DNA from: Sulfurimonas sp. UBA2011
Lineage (GTDB): Bacteria > Campylobacterota > Campylobacteria > Campylobacterales > Sulfurimonadaceae
Direction: 5' to 3'
DNA: 64,000 nt
Assembly (NCBI GenBank): GCA_002335055.1
Contig: DDCH01000011.1
Location: 33,516 to 97,515, forward strand
The notes under the pieces are model-generated. The model had not been told where the DNA came from, searched no databases, and was given only the letters and a program-made list of their open reading frames with translations. A program made the position numbers and the translations under genes. Position 1 is the first letter of the stretch. Each line of letters opens with the position of its first letter. Below, piece after piece: positions 49,435 to 58,266 of the stretch.

Positions 49435-49938
49435 ATGATAAAGATTATAACAGCGATTACACTTGCACTACTTTTTGTAGCTTGTGGTGCTAAAGAACAA
49501 AATACTCAAGATGTTGAGGCAAAACTTGTAGTGGGAACAAGTCTTAGTGGTTTAACACTACAAGATCAGTTTGAAGCTGAGCATACACTTAAAACAACAA
49601 CCACTAAAGTGGTTTTCGCTTTAGCTAAAGAGTCTGCACATATTTGTAACGATTTCTTTGAAACACAAAAGCCTTCGTATCTTGCACAAAACAATACTGA
49701 GTTCATTGCAGATGTAAGTGCAGCACCATCAATCATCAAAAGTTTGTTTATTCTTCCAGGTTTAAAAGATTTTAAACATATAGTTTTACTTTTAAATGAG
49801 AAAAAAGCTGCTGCTCCATTTAGAAAAGGTCTAGACACTGAAAAAATTATTCTTGTTACTATACATGATGGAGTGATTGCAAAAATCACAACTGTAAGTA
49901 CAGATAAAGAGCTTCAAGCATTTATCGAAGCTAAGTAA
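49435..49938 (+). CDS. Predicted lipoprotein of unknown function
   Basis: 167 aa from ATG 49435, chosen because AAAGGATAACCT precedes it and a lipoprotein signal follows (MIKIITAITLALLFVAC, lipobox FVAC). The mature part has a hydrophobic-strand core (LVVGTSLSGLTLQDQF, TKVVFALAKESAHICNDFF, HIVLLLNEKK) that suggests a thioredoxin-like alpha/beta fold, but the only Cys besides the lipid anchor is in HICNDF. I do not recognise the exact family. It converges on the arsenic-type operon. Confidence 0.75.
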   Translation: MIKIITAITLALLFVACGAKEQNTQDVEAKLVVGTSLSGLTLQDQFEAEHTLKTTTTKVVFALAKESAHICNDFFETQKPSYLAQNNTEFIADVSAAPSIIKSLFILPGLKDFKHIVLLLNEKKAAAPFRKGLDTEKIILVTIHDGVIAKITTVSTDKELQAFIEAK

Positions 49939-49944
49939 GTTTCT

Positions 49945-50460
49945 TTACACTAAAAGTGCACGGACTTCTTCTTTAGAGAGAAGTTTTCCTGTACTCTTCA
50001 CTTCTCCATCTATCACAAGGCCCGGTGTGCTCATCACTTGGTAAGCCATAATTGCCTCTATATCTTCAACCTTTACAACTTCAAAGTTTCCATCAAGAGT
50101 ATCAACAACTTCTTGTACTGTTTTAGCTAAAGTTATACATTTTGCACAGCCTATTCCCAGTATCTCTATCTTTCTTGGTTTTTGTGCTGAGAATGAAGTA
50201 CCTGTAAAGTTGGGAGTTGTCGCTTTTTTGATACCTGTTACTACTGACTCTTTATTTGCAGAACTAGCTGTTGTAGTTACTTCACTTGAACAGCATCCAC
50301 TACTAGGGTCACAGCCGCCAACTTTACTCTCAAATAGACACCAGTTTATTAATGCTGTTACAAGAGGAAGCACTCCTAGATAAAACCATGCATTTCCACT
50401 ATAGACACCATATCCAATTAAACCTAAACCTACTAAAACTCTTAAAATTCTACTTATCAT
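49945..50460 (-). CDS. DUF2892 membrane segment fused to a thioredoxin-like redox-disulfide domain
   Basis: 171 aa. Residues 1-60 hold two membrane helices (ILRVLVGLGLIGYGVYSG and WFYLGVLPLVTALINWCL), as in DUF2892/YgaP-type proteins, followed by a Cys-rich linker (GGCDPSSGCCSS). Residues 95-171 are a small thioredoxin fold with IEILGIGCAKCITLAKTV (CxxC) and STPGLVIDGEV (cis-Pro), the redox-active-disulfide family. It is the last gene of arsR-arsC-permease and could reduce ArsC at the membrane or act as a thiol metallochaperone (inference). Confidence 0.82.
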   Translation of the reverse strand: MISRILRVLVGLGLIGYGVYSGNAWFYLGVLPLVTALINWCLFESKVGGCDPSSGCCSSEVTTTASSANKESVVTGIKKATTPNFTGTSFSAQKPRKIEILGIGCAKCITLAKTVQEVVDTLDGNFEVVKVEDIEAIMAYQVMSTPGLVIDGEVKSTGKLLSKEEVRALLV

Positions 50461-50474
50461 TTTCTTTCCTTATT

Positions 50475-51431
50475 TTATAATATCGCATTGAATAAATATC
50501 CAATCCCTATGATTCCACTTCCCACAATCCCAAAAAATATTCCTATCATTTTTAAAGAGATAATCTTTTTGAGTATCAAAGCCTCTGGAAGACTTAAAGC
50601 TGTAACCGCCATCATAAAACTAAGTGCAGTTCCAAGTAACATACCCTTACTTGTTAAAACTTCAATCAGTGGCATAATCCCTGCTGCATTTGAGTACATT
50701 GGGATACCCATAATAACTGCAATTGGCACAGCAAAAGGATTTCCTTCACCAGTATATGAAGCGATAAAATCCGTTGGCACATAACCGTGTATCCAGGCAC
50801 CTACACCAACACCAAGCATCACATAAAGATATATCTTTTTAAATATATCAAAAGTGTAGTCCCAAGCCTCTTTAGTTCTTTTTTTGAATGTAAGTTTAAC
50901 TATATCTGCATGAAGTTCACTCTCTAGGGGTGTAACATCCATAAGTATCTCTTTTTCAAGGTTTAGTTTTCCAATAATCCACCCACCAAATATTGCGACG
51001 CATAGACCAAATCCAATATAAATAGCAGTAACTTTAATACCAAAAAGTCCAAAGAGCATAGCAATAGCTATCTCGTTATTCATCGGTGCAGAGATAAGGT
51101 AAGAGAATGTAATACCTAAAGGAATTCTTGCTTGAATAAAGCCTAAAAATAAGGGAATAGCCGAACAAGAACAAAAAGGAGTAATTACCCCAAACATAGC
51201 CGCAATAGAATGACCATACAGTGCAGATTTTCCTTGCAGGTGTGCACGAACATACTCAGTATTAAACCAAGTTCTTAAAAACGAAATCGCGAAGATGATA
51301 GTTACAAGTAAAAACCAAATCTTTACAGTATCATAGATAAAAAAGTGACTCGCCTCTGCTAGCTTTCCACTCAAACCGATAAAGTCATAGATAAAATCAT
51401 GTGTTAATTCATGCCACATAATTATTGACAC
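50475..51431 (-). CDS. Permease of the UPF0718/ArsP-like family
   Basis: 318-aa inner-membrane protein with about eight helices. The signature GVITPFCSCSAIPLFLGFIQARIPLG near residue 85 contains the CxC pair characteristic of the family, and a second glycine-rich repeat (GIPMYSNAAGIMPLIEVL) follows. Some members export organoarsenicals (ArsP). It is placed between arsC (10-bp overlap) and the thioredoxin fusion, so export of an arsenic species is the best guess; inorganic arsenite export would more usually use ArsB/Acr3, which are absent here. Confidence 0.85.
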   Translation of the reverse strand: MSIIMWHELTHDFIYDFIGLSGKLAEASHFFIYDTVKIWFLLVTIIFAISFLRTWFNTEYVRAHLQGKSALYGHSIAAMFGVITPFCSCSAIPLFLGFIQARIPLGITFSYLISAPMNNEIAIAMLFGLFGIKVTAIYIGFGLCVAIFGGWIIGKLNLEKEILMDVTPLESELHADIVKLTFKKRTKEAWDYTFDIFKKIYLYVMLGVGVGAWIHGYVPTDFIASYTGEGNPFAVPIAVIMGIPMYSNAAGIMPLIEVLTSKGMLLGTALSFMMAVTALSLPEALILKKIISLKMIGIFFGIVGSGIIGIGYLFNAIL

Positions 51432-51826
51432 AACTCTTGTTTGATTATAGGAAGTAATTCTTTTTCAATCAAATCATATGTTTTGGCATACTCTTGCACA
51501 GCTTTACCACTTGGGTCTTCAAAACCAAAATGAATAGTCTTCACTGCATTTGGAAACAAAGGACAGGTCTCTTTAGCCGCGTCGCATACAGTTACAACTA
51601 GGTCAAATGAAGTCTCTAAAACAGTCTCTATTAGTTTTGAGTGATACTCTTCTCTCCACTCACCTTTTTTCTCTAATAAAGCCTGTGCCTGAGGATTTAT
51701 TTTCCCACTAGCTTTGACACCAGAACTCTGTGCTTTTACACACTTTGACATTTTCGCATTTATCATAGCCTCAGCCATAACAGACCGACAGCTATTTCCC
51801 GTACATAAAATTAAGACATTTTTCAT
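51422..51826 (-). CDS. arsC: Arsenate reductase, thioredoxin-coupled low-MW phosphatase type
   Basis: 134 aa. P-loop LCTGNSCRSVMAEA at residues 7-20 (CX5R with the nucleophilic Cys), the resolving region VTVCDAAKETCPLFP with two further Cys, and the catalytic Asp in HFGFEDPSGKA. This is the Staphylococcus/Bacillus-type ArsC that uses thioredoxin, in keeping with the thioredoxin-like gene in the operon. It overlaps arsR by 4 bp. Confidence 0.93.
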   Translation of the reverse strand: MKNVLILCTGNSCRSVMAEAMINAKMSKCVKAQSSGVKASGKINPQAQALLEKKGEWREEYHSKLIETVLETSFDLVVTVCDAAKETCPLFPNAVKTIHFGFEDPSGKAVQEYAKTYDLIEKELLPIIKQELCQ

Positions 51827-52188
51827 GTTTTAGAAACCACCTTATCTGATGTTTTTTGTAATATTGGGAGTTCTATGGATAAGTGTTTTATCTCTTGTAA
51901 TGCTTCACTTCTAAATCTATCTAGTGGACTTCTTATGGAGTAGTAAGCCCAAGTCCCTTTGCGCTCAACTCTAATAAATCCAGCTTCTTTAAGGATTTTG
52001 AGATGGCGAGAAAGTCGTGATTGAATCATATCCAGTGAGATCTGCATATCGCAAACACAACACTCACCATACTCATCTAAAAATCGTAGTAATAAAACAC
52101 GTGTTTCATCATGAAGTGCAGCAGCTGACTTTAAAAAGACTTCCATAAAAACTCCTATATTTTTAGTTCTTATGAAAGTATAGCACAA
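51823..52188 (-). CDS. arsR: ArsR/SmtB-family repressor
   Basis: 121-aa winged-helix metalloid sensor. The first helices read KSAAALHDETRVLLLRFLDEY, then CCVCDMQISLDMIQSRLSRHLKILKEAGFIRVERKG. The ECCVCDMQ stretch corresponds to the E-x-C-V-C-D-L arsenite-binding motif (C-x-C on the recognition-helix side). The ATG has an AGGAG ribosome-binding site. Its promoter -10 (minus strand TATACT at 52182-52177) is followed upstream by a clear operator. Confidence 0.93.
   Translation of the reverse strand: MCYTFIRTKNIGVFMEVFLKSAAALHDETRVLLLRFLDEYGECCVCDMQISLDMIQSRLSRHLKILKEAGFIRVERKGTWAYYSIRSPLDRFRSEALQEIKHLSIELPILQKTSDKVVSKT
52177..52182 (-). promoter_or_regulatory. -10 box (TATACT, minus strand) of the ars operon
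   Basis: Minus-strand TATACT before the arsR ATG, with the ArsR-type operator lying about 18 bp upstream, where a -35 element would be. Confidence 0.55.
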
Positions 52189-52200
52189 ATAGATAACGAC

Positions 52201-52216
52201 ATCAAGATATATTGAT
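52201..52216. promoter_or_regulatory. ArsR-type operator ATCAA-N6-TTGAT
   Basis: ATCAAGATATATTGAT is a perfect inverted repeat with the arm sequence and spacing typical of ArsR-family operators. It overlaps the -35 region of the arsR promoter and lies between the divergent -10 boxes (52177 and 52243), so it could control both directions. Confidence 0.7.
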
Positions 52217-52242
52217 TTATTAGAATACCTTGATTAATTAAG

Positions 52243-52248
52243 TATAAT
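52243..52248 (+). promoter_or_regulatory. -10 box (TATAAT) for the gene at 52288
   Basis: AAGTATAATAA, 40 bp before the ATG of the PQ-loop-like gene and 27 bp from the ArsR-type operator. Confidence 0.55.
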
Positions 52249-52287
52249 AAATTATAAAATCTACTCCTCTTAAACTTAAGGAAACTC

Positions 52288-52896
52288 ATGATAGAACCAT
52301 ATATACTAGGACTTATTGCACAGTTTATTCTTGCTTTGTCTATACTCCCTTACTCAATAAGTATCTTTCGTGGTACTGTTAAACCAAATCGGATTTCTTG
52401 GTTTATCTGGAGTATTATTGGTTTTGCATTTTGGATAATTACACCAGATACCGCTGATGAAGTCACTAAGATGCTTACACTTATTTTTATGATAAACCCT
52501 AGTATTATATTTACTCTTACACTCTTTAAAGGAGAAAGTAAAAAAATAGATAGTTTGGAAAAGTTTTCTCTTATCATAGGTTTATCTTCTATAGTAATTT
52601 GGTATTTTTTCAAAGATGATTCAGGAATACTTCCAATTAGTATCGCAATTTTAGCTGACTTTTGTGCACTGTTTCCAACCCTGCGTTTTGTTTTTAACAG
52701 CCCTGAGGAAGAAAAACCATTAGCATGGTTATTCTTTTTTATAGGATCTTTTATTGCTGTTTTTGCTATTATAGATCGTAGTTTAGAGAGTATGTTGTTA
52801 CCAGTCTATATGACCTTTGGATCATTTTTAATTGTTTTTCCATTAGTGAGATATAGACTAAAGATGAAAATCGCTCTAAAAGAGTGGATTATATAA
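52288..52896 (+). CDS. Membrane protein with PQ-loop-like repeats
   Basis: 202 aa, six or seven predicted helices. Two similar Pro-containing helices, ILALSILPYSISIFRGTVKPNRISWFIW (start) and ADFCALFPTLRFVFNSPEEEKPLAWLFF (after residue 130), look like the paired repeats of PQ-loop/SemiSWEET-type proteins. No ligand can be assigned. AAGGAAAC precedes the ATG. It is divergent from arsR and may share its operator region, so a link to metalloid response is possible but unproven. Confidence 0.65.
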   Translation: MIEPYILGLIAQFILALSILPYSISIFRGTVKPNRISWFIWSIIGFAFWIITPDTADEVTKMLTLIFMINPSIIFTLTLFKGESKKIDSLEKFSLIIGLSSIVIWYFFKDDSGILPISIAILADFCALFPTLRFVFNSPEEEKPLAWLFFFIGSFIAVFAIIDRSLESMLLPVYMTFGSFLIVFPLVRYRLKMKIALKEWII

Positions 52897-52905
52897 GCAG
52901 AGTGT

Positions 52906-53607
52906 TTAAAAGAGAGTTCCTTGTCTAGGTACTATTTCTTTTAACTCTGATATACACTCTACTCCCTCATTTGTAACACTATTAACAAAGTTTCCTACTC
53001 TAAAGTGTCTTATTTTATCACTTTGAAGTGGAATAAAGAGTCTGTTTAACTCCCTATAGTTGCTTCTATCATTTAACCACAGGTCCCACTGATGTGACTC
53101 TAAGATAACAGGCATACGGTCATGTACAGTGGCTATTGTTTCATTTGGCTCTGTTGTAAGTATGGCACATGTAAGTATCGTTTTTTTAAGGTTGTTATCA
53201 TACCAAGACTCATAAATACCTGCAAATACAAAATAGTCTCCACTAGTGGAGACTATAAAATGAGCTTTACTCTTGTTAGTTTTGGCATCTTTTACCCACT
53301 CGAAGTAACCATTCAGAGGAACGAGACATCTTCTTTGTCTGTAAGCCTCTTTAAAACTACTCTTCTCATAAACACTCTCACTTCGTGCATTGATTTGCAT
53401 ACTCAAACGAGTGCTTGCCCAAGATGGAATAAGCCCAAAGTGTGCATAAGTATAAACATGGGTGTTTGTATAAATAGTAATGTTTAATGTGGGGGCAATG
53501 TTATATTGTTCACTTATGATGCCTACAGTATCTCTAAATCCACCAAACTTTTTAAAGACATCTTGTTTAAAAGAAATATCATTAAATAAACACAATCGTC
53601 CAGGCAC
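52906..53607 (-). CDS. SRAP (YedK/HMCES-type) protein lacking the usual Cys2
   Basis: 233 aa of the SOS-response-associated peptidase fold, which cross-links to abasic DNA through Cys2. Here the start is a GTG and the protein begins MPGRLCLFND: the usual Met-Cys-Gly-Arg reads Met-Pro-Gly-Arg, with the first Cys at position 6. The other active-site residues are in place: Asn73 in QINARSES, Glu103 in LNGYFEW and a His in ATVHDRMPVIL. It is 17 bp downstream of recD2 on the same strand. It may be inactive, or may use another residue. Confidence 0.85.
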   Translation of the reverse strand: MPGRLCLFNDISFKQDVFKKFGGFRDTVGIISEQYNIAPTLNITIYTNTHVYTYAHFGLIPSWASTRLSMQINARSESVYEKSSFKEAYRQRRCLVPLNGYFEWVKDAKTNKSKAHFIVSTSGDYFVFAGIYESWYDNNLKKTILTCAILTTEPNETIATVHDRMPVILESHQWDLWLNDRSNYRELNRLFIPLQSDKIRHFRVGNFVNSVTNEGVECISELKEIVPRQGTLF

Positions 53608-53623
53608 TTGTTCTCTTTCCCTT

Positions 53624-55861
53624 TTATAGTTCTAAAAGAACAGTGTCTCTACGTGTAGCTTCAAATTTTCTGCACCCACTCTCAAATGCAGCACCCTCAC
53701 CTACTAAGATGCACTTATGTTTTGCCCTTGTAATCGCAGTATATATAAGTTTAGTATTATGCATGATGAAATGTGTAAAACTCATTGGTATAACTACTAT
53801 GTCATACTCCATACCTTGGACTTTATGGATAGTTAAAGCATATGAGAGCATAAGGTGGCTTTTTAACTCTTCATACTCGTACACTACCACTACATCTTCA
53901 TTTGGATAAAAAACGAACAGTTGTTCATCATCTTCTTCTATCTTAAAAAGCAATCCACTCATACCGTTAAATATTCGCCTTGGATTAGAGTCTTCACCCA
54001 TTTTAAATCCATCTCCACTCCAGCTAGTCATATTCTCATTTTTAGTGTGAACTACCTTGTCCATAAGGCGAAACTCTAAACCACTGCGTTTGACACATTT
54101 TTTAGGATTTGGATTGAAGTAGTCTTGTAAAACCTTGTTTAGGTTTGTACTACCTAGTAAACCACCCTTCATAGGAGTGATAACTTGAAAGTAATTTAGA
54201 TACTCTTTTATCTGTTTATTTTGTAGTCTATACCTTGCTTTTTTGAGTGAATCTAAAACACGGTGTACTATCTCAACTATAATTTGCTGTGAGTTTTCAT
54301 CTCTAAGATTTTTTAACTCATCCGAGGAGAGTTGATTTTTTAAAGCATAGTAGTTGGCTATAGTAATGTCTACAAACTCAAAATCTTCATAAGTATTTCT
54401 ATACTGAGGTACTACACCCTTACGTATATCATTTGCTATAAGTGTGATGGCTTGGTCTTCACTCTGTCTATAAATCTGGGTGAGTTTTACAGTAGGTGCT
54501 AACTCTAAACTCAGTACATCACTTAAAACATTTCCAGCACCGATAGGAGGAAGTTGTGCATCATCTCCAACGATGATTATGATAGCCTTCCTTGATATCT
54601 TGCCTATAAGTCTTGCAAAAAGTGAAGAGTTTATCATGGAAGCTTCATCAATGAGCACTACACTATAAGGAAATTTATCACTACTTTCATGTTTTATAAG
54701 TAGAGATTGAATTGTGGCAGATTCATATCCAGTTGTATCACTAATTCTTTGAGAAGCAATACCACTAAGAGCACAAGTCATTATCTCTTTTTTATCGTAT
54801 TGTGTATTAATTAATTCAAGGATTGTTTTACTAGTAGTACTTTTTCCTGTTCCTGCATAACCTACAAGAAAAAGGAGCATAGCACCCTCATTTATCTTTA
54901 CAACTGCCTCTTTTTGTTGTTCTCCTAGTTTAAGTGAAGAGTCTTTTAAAAATTCATCTATATTTTTAACAAATCCACCACTACTGAGTTTAGCTCGCAT
55001 CTTAAACTCTTCGTACAAATACTTCTCTGCATCATAAAGCCTAGAGGGTGAAACTCTATCATTTTTCATAATGACTATACTACCTTCACCCACTCTCTCA
55101 ACTAAAGCAGCCTCATAGAGATACTGTTTTTGTGTAAACATAAGCAGTTCATCCAAACCACTAAAAAGTACCTCTTTCGCGATACAAGAGTTACCCTGTG
55201 CCTCACAGTAGTTCAAAAGTACATAATCCATAGCAGAACTAATACGACCCTCATCTTCTCTATCTATACCCATTTTAAGAGCCAACTCATCTGCACGCTT
55301 AAAACCGATGGAATTAATATGTGTAAGGATATAGGGATTGTTTTGTATCTTTGTACAAGGCTCATTTACATCTTTCATAGCTGTAGCGATTGTAGTAAGA
55401 AGTGCTGGGGAGACATCAAAAGGAGAGAGAAATTCTCCTAAACGCCGCATAGAACGGAACTGTTTCCAAGAGGCTTGAATTTTTTTAAGACGTTTTTCTT
55501 TTATACCTTTAAACTCTAGAAGTCTCTCTATATCATTGTCGAGTATATCTACTAAACCCTCTTGTCCAAACTTCTCTATAAGTTCAGATGTGAGTTTTTT
55601 GGTAAAACCTTTGATAATTTTGTTTAAAAAGAAAAAGAGTTCATTTTGGTTCACTTTAAGAGTCTCAAACTTAAAAGTTTTTCCATACTTTTTATGTTCT
55701 TCCCAAAAACCACTAAGTGTGATAGCGGAACCTTTTATACTTTCTATATCACTTTCATAGTAAATACCACTAACTTTTTCACCAGATTTAAGAGCTGCTA
55801 TAAAAAAGCCTTCACTCTCAAAAAGAATTCTATCTATCTGACCAATTAGTGTAGTGTTCAA
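53624..55861 (-). CDS. recD2: RecD2-type ATP-dependent DNA helicase
   Basis: 745-aa SF1B helicase. An N-terminal OB-like domain (GQIDRILFESEGFFIAALKSGE) is followed by a helix-hairpin-helix region (EFKGIKEKRLKKIQASW), Walker A LVGYAGTGKST near residue 335, Walker B LIDEASMIN, VGDDAQLPPIGAGNVL (motif III) and LSYALTIHKVQGMEYDIVVIP near the end, then YTAITRAK (motif VI). The layout matches RecD2 of bacteria lacking RecBCD. It may work in repair with the SRAP gene immediately downstream (17 bp). Confidence 0.93.
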   Translation of the reverse strand: MNTTLIGQIDRILFESEGFFIAALKSGEKVSGIYYESDIESIKGSAITLSGFWEEHKKYGKTFKFETLKVNQNELFFFLNKIIKGFTKKLTSELIEKFGQEGLVDILDNDIERLLEFKGIKEKRLKKIQASWKQFRSMRRLGEFLSPFDVSPALLTTIATAMKDVNEPCTKIQNNPYILTHINSIGFKRADELALKMGIDREDEGRISSAMDYVLLNYCEAQGNSCIAKEVLFSGLDELLMFTQKQYLYEAALVERVGEGSIVIMKNDRVSPSRLYDAEKYLYEEFKMRAKLSSGGFVKNIDEFLKDSSLKLGEQQKEAVVKINEGAMLLFLVGYAGTGKSTTSKTILELINTQYDKKEIMTCALSGIASQRISDTTGYESATIQSLLIKHESSDKFPYSVVLIDEASMINSSLFARLIGKISRKAIIIIVGDDAQLPPIGAGNVLSDVLSLELAPTVKLTQIYRQSEDQAITLIANDIRKGVVPQYRNTYEDFEFVDITIANYYALKNQLSSDELKNLRDENSQQIIVEIVHRVLDSLKKARYRLQNKQIKEYLNYFQVITPMKGGLLGSTNLNKVLQDYFNPNPKKCVKRSGLEFRLMDKVVHTKNENMTSWSGDGFKMGEDSNPRRIFNGMSGLLFKIEEDDEQLFVFYPNEDVVVVYEYEELKSHLMLSYALTIHKVQGMEYDIVVIPMSFTHFIMHNTKLIYTAITRAKHKCILVGEGAAFESGCRKFEATRRDTVLLEL

Positions 55862-55877
55862 GTAAAGGACTAATTAT

Positions 55878-57158
55878 TTATTTTGTAACTATTGCAAAAG
55901 TGATATCAAGTATCTCTTTATGACTTTTGATAAACTTGTTTAAATCTTTAAGTTTTAAGTTTTGGATTTTCTCTAATTCTTGCACTGAATGACCTGACTC
56001 AAAACCTTTATAGTAGTCCATAAATGTTCTACTTAAACGCTGGCTCATAGTTTCAACTCTGAGTGGCTCACTTCCAAGTAAGAACATCTTTGTCTGCTCT
56101 AACTCTTCTTTAGTCACACCATTTTTCACAAAGTCTTGTATCACTTCAGTTACTGTTTTTTTTGCCTCATCCATAGAGTCCAGTTTTGTTTGTAAGTATC
56201 CTGACATATATGAGCTAGATTTACTCATGTGAACGCGAGCATAAGCGGAGTAAGCAAGACCGCGTTTCACACGAATCTCTTCCATCAAACGCGAACCAAA
56301 ACCACCAGTTCCGAGAATAAAAGTAGCAACACGAGCTTTAAAGTACTCTTCATCATCTACTTTCATGTTATAAGGTGTTCCAAAATAGATGTAAGCCTGT
56401 TCAGTCTCACGTTTAAGTATAGACTTTTTAAGTTCTTTACTTACTTCAAAGTATGCAACCTCTTCTGTCTTCCCAACTTCTAAAGATGATAAAGCCTCTT
56501 GCATATTTTTCTTTACTTCTTCTAAAGAGATGTCTCCACCTACAACAATTATGGCACGAGAAAGTACTATATGTTCTTTTACAAATCTTTTTATATCAGT
56601 CACACGGATTGAAGTTATACTCTCTTTTGTTCCAGAGGATGGTGTACCTAAAACAGTACCTTCAAACATAAGACGTTTAAGCTCACTTCCTGCTATATAG
56701 TCAAAATCATTCTCTTTACGACTTAAACTACCAAGTGTCATAGTTTTAATTTTACTCATACTTTCTTTAGAATAATTTGGGTCTTTTAAAAGTGTCTCTA
56801 AATACTTTAAAGAGTTTTCATACTCATCTTTGAGTGAACTTACTTCCATAACAAAAGTCTCAGACCCTGCTGTTGATGAGATATGAATTGCTTTTGACTC
56901 TAAAGCCTCTGCAAATTCATTTGAACCTAACTTTAGTGTTCCCTCATTAAGTATTTTTGCACTAAAAGGTGCAATACCGCCCTTTTTTACATCAGTTATA
57001 CTTCCACTGTTTGTAAAAACTATCTGCGTTGTTACTATTGGAAGTCTACTATCTTGTTCATATACAAGAGGAACATCTACACCATTTATCTCTATTGAAT
57101 CTATTGTTGCTGCCATAATTATTTGTCCTAATACTAAAAGTGTTAAAAATATTTTCAT
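55878..57158 (-). CDS. M16-family peptidase homologue without zinc motif
   Basis: 426 aa with a signal peptide (MKIFLTLLVLGQIIMAA), so periplasmic. The two-lobed M16 fold is evident. The inverzincin segment, usually GxxHFLEHxxFKGT, reads GIAPFSAKILNEGT: both His and the Glu are lost. The C-terminal half keeps GGFGSRLMEEIRVKRGLAYSAYA, the R/Y substrate-binding motif of non-catalytic subunits. It probably works with a separate catalytic M16 partner encoded elsewhere. It starts 1 bp after mqnC. Confidence 0.87.
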   Translation of the reverse strand: MKIFLTLLVLGQIIMAATIDSIEINGVDVPLVYEQDSRLPIVTTQIVFTNSGSITDVKKGGIAPFSAKILNEGTLKLGSNEFAEALESKAIHISSTAGSETFVMEVSSLKDEYENSLKYLETLLKDPNYSKESMSKIKTMTLGSLSRKENDFDYIAGSELKRLMFEGTVLGTPSSGTKESITSIRVTDIKRFVKEHIVLSRAIIVVGGDISLEEVKKNMQEALSSLEVGKTEEVAYFEVSKELKKSILKRETEQAYIYFGTPYNMKVDDEEYFKARVATFILGTGGFGSRLMEEIRVKRGLAYSAYARVHMSKSSSYMSGYLQTKLDSMDEAKKTVTEVIQDFVKNGVTKEELEQTKMFLLGSEPLRVETMSQRLSRTFMDYYKGFESGHSVQELEKIQNLKLKDLNKFIKSHKEILDITFAIVTK

Positions 57159-58214
57159 TTATGCATCGAAAATTTTAAGGGTCTCGTATGCAGTGTTTCT
57201 CACCGCTGGTATTTCATCTATATCACGGATAAGTTGTACCATCTCTTCTTGTGCCATATTATAAGCTGCGCCTGCAGCACTTACCACATTTTCTTCCATC
57301 ATCGTTGAGCCCAAATCATTCGCACCAAAACGCAGTGCCATCTGACCAATGTATGGACCTTGTGTCACCCAAGAACTTTGAATATTTGGTACATTATCAA
57401 GATATAGTCTTGCTACTGCGAGTAAACGCAGGTAACGGTTTGAAGATGGTTTTTCCATATCTGGAATAAGTGCTAAAAGCTCAGTAGTTTTACCTTGAAA
57501 GCTCCATGTTATAAAAGCACGAAAACCACCTGTTTCATCTTGAAGCTTACGTATCATATCAAAATGCTCAATGATATCCTCATCTGTTTCTACAGTTCCA
57601 TACATCATAGTCGCCGTACTCATAATACCAAGTTTATGAGCTTGACGATGGACATTAACCCAAACTTCTGCATCTATCTTTTTAGGTGCGATTATATCAC
57701 GAACTTTATCCGAAAGTATCTCAGCACCCGCTCCAGGAATAGAAGCTAAACCTTTTACTTTTAAACGCGATAAAACTTCTTGTATAGTGATACGAGAAAC
57801 CTTAGCAATGTAGTCAAGCTCAATGGAAGAAAAGCCATGTATATTGATACTAGGGTACTTTACATGAATATGCTCAACTAAATCCTCATACCACTCAATT
57901 TTGAGTTTAGGATGCACTCCACCTTGAAAAAGGATTTGTGTTCCACCTATCTCCAAAAGTTCATCTATCTTTGCATCTATTTCTTCAAAAGTAAGAATAT
58001 AAGCATCTGCATCTTTTTCATGTCTATAAAATGCACAAAACTTACAATCAACCCAACAAATATTTGTATAGTTGATATTTCTATCTATTACAAAAGTAGT
58101 GATGCCTTTTGGGTGTAACTCTTTTTTACGAGCTGATGCTAATCGTCCTAGTTCTTTTAAGTCAGCATTTTTGATTAAATCTAATGCTTCTTCTTTTGTT
58201 AATCTTTTAAACAT
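57159..58214 (-). CDS. mqnC: Cyclic dehypoxanthinyl futalosine synthase (radical SAM)
   Basis: 351-aa radical SAM enzyme of the futalosine menaquinone pathway, converting dehypoxanthine futalosine to its cyclic form. The cluster motif CWVDCKFCAFYR (C-x3-C-x2-C) lies near residue 54, after NYTNI; GGTQILFQGGVHP and IPGAGAEILSD are family signatures. It shares ancestry with MqnE and CofG/H, but the QGGVHP and GAGAEI segments fit MqnC. It precedes the M16 gene with a 1-bp step and follows the multihaem cytochrome gene by about 50 bp. Confidence 0.93.
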   Translation of the reverse strand: MFKRLTKEEALDLIKNADLKELGRLASARKKELHPKGITTFVIDRNINYTNICWVDCKFCAFYRHEKDADAYILTFEEIDAKIDELLEIGGTQILFQGGVHPKLKIEWYEDLVEHIHVKYPSINIHGFSSIELDYIAKVSRITIQEVLSRLKVKGLASIPGAGAEILSDKVRDIIAPKKIDAEVWVNVHRQAHKLGIMSTATMMYGTVETDEDIIEHFDMIRKLQDETGGFRAFITWSFQGKTTELLALIPDMEKPSSNRYLRLLAVARLYLDNVPNIQSSWVTQGPYIGQMALRFGANDLGSTMMEENVVSAAGAAYNMAQEEMVQLIRDIDEIPAVRNTAYETLKIFDA

Positions 58215-58266
58215 TGTCCCGCTTTTTGTACAAACATAGCCATAGCTTTGTTAATTTTTTTCATAA

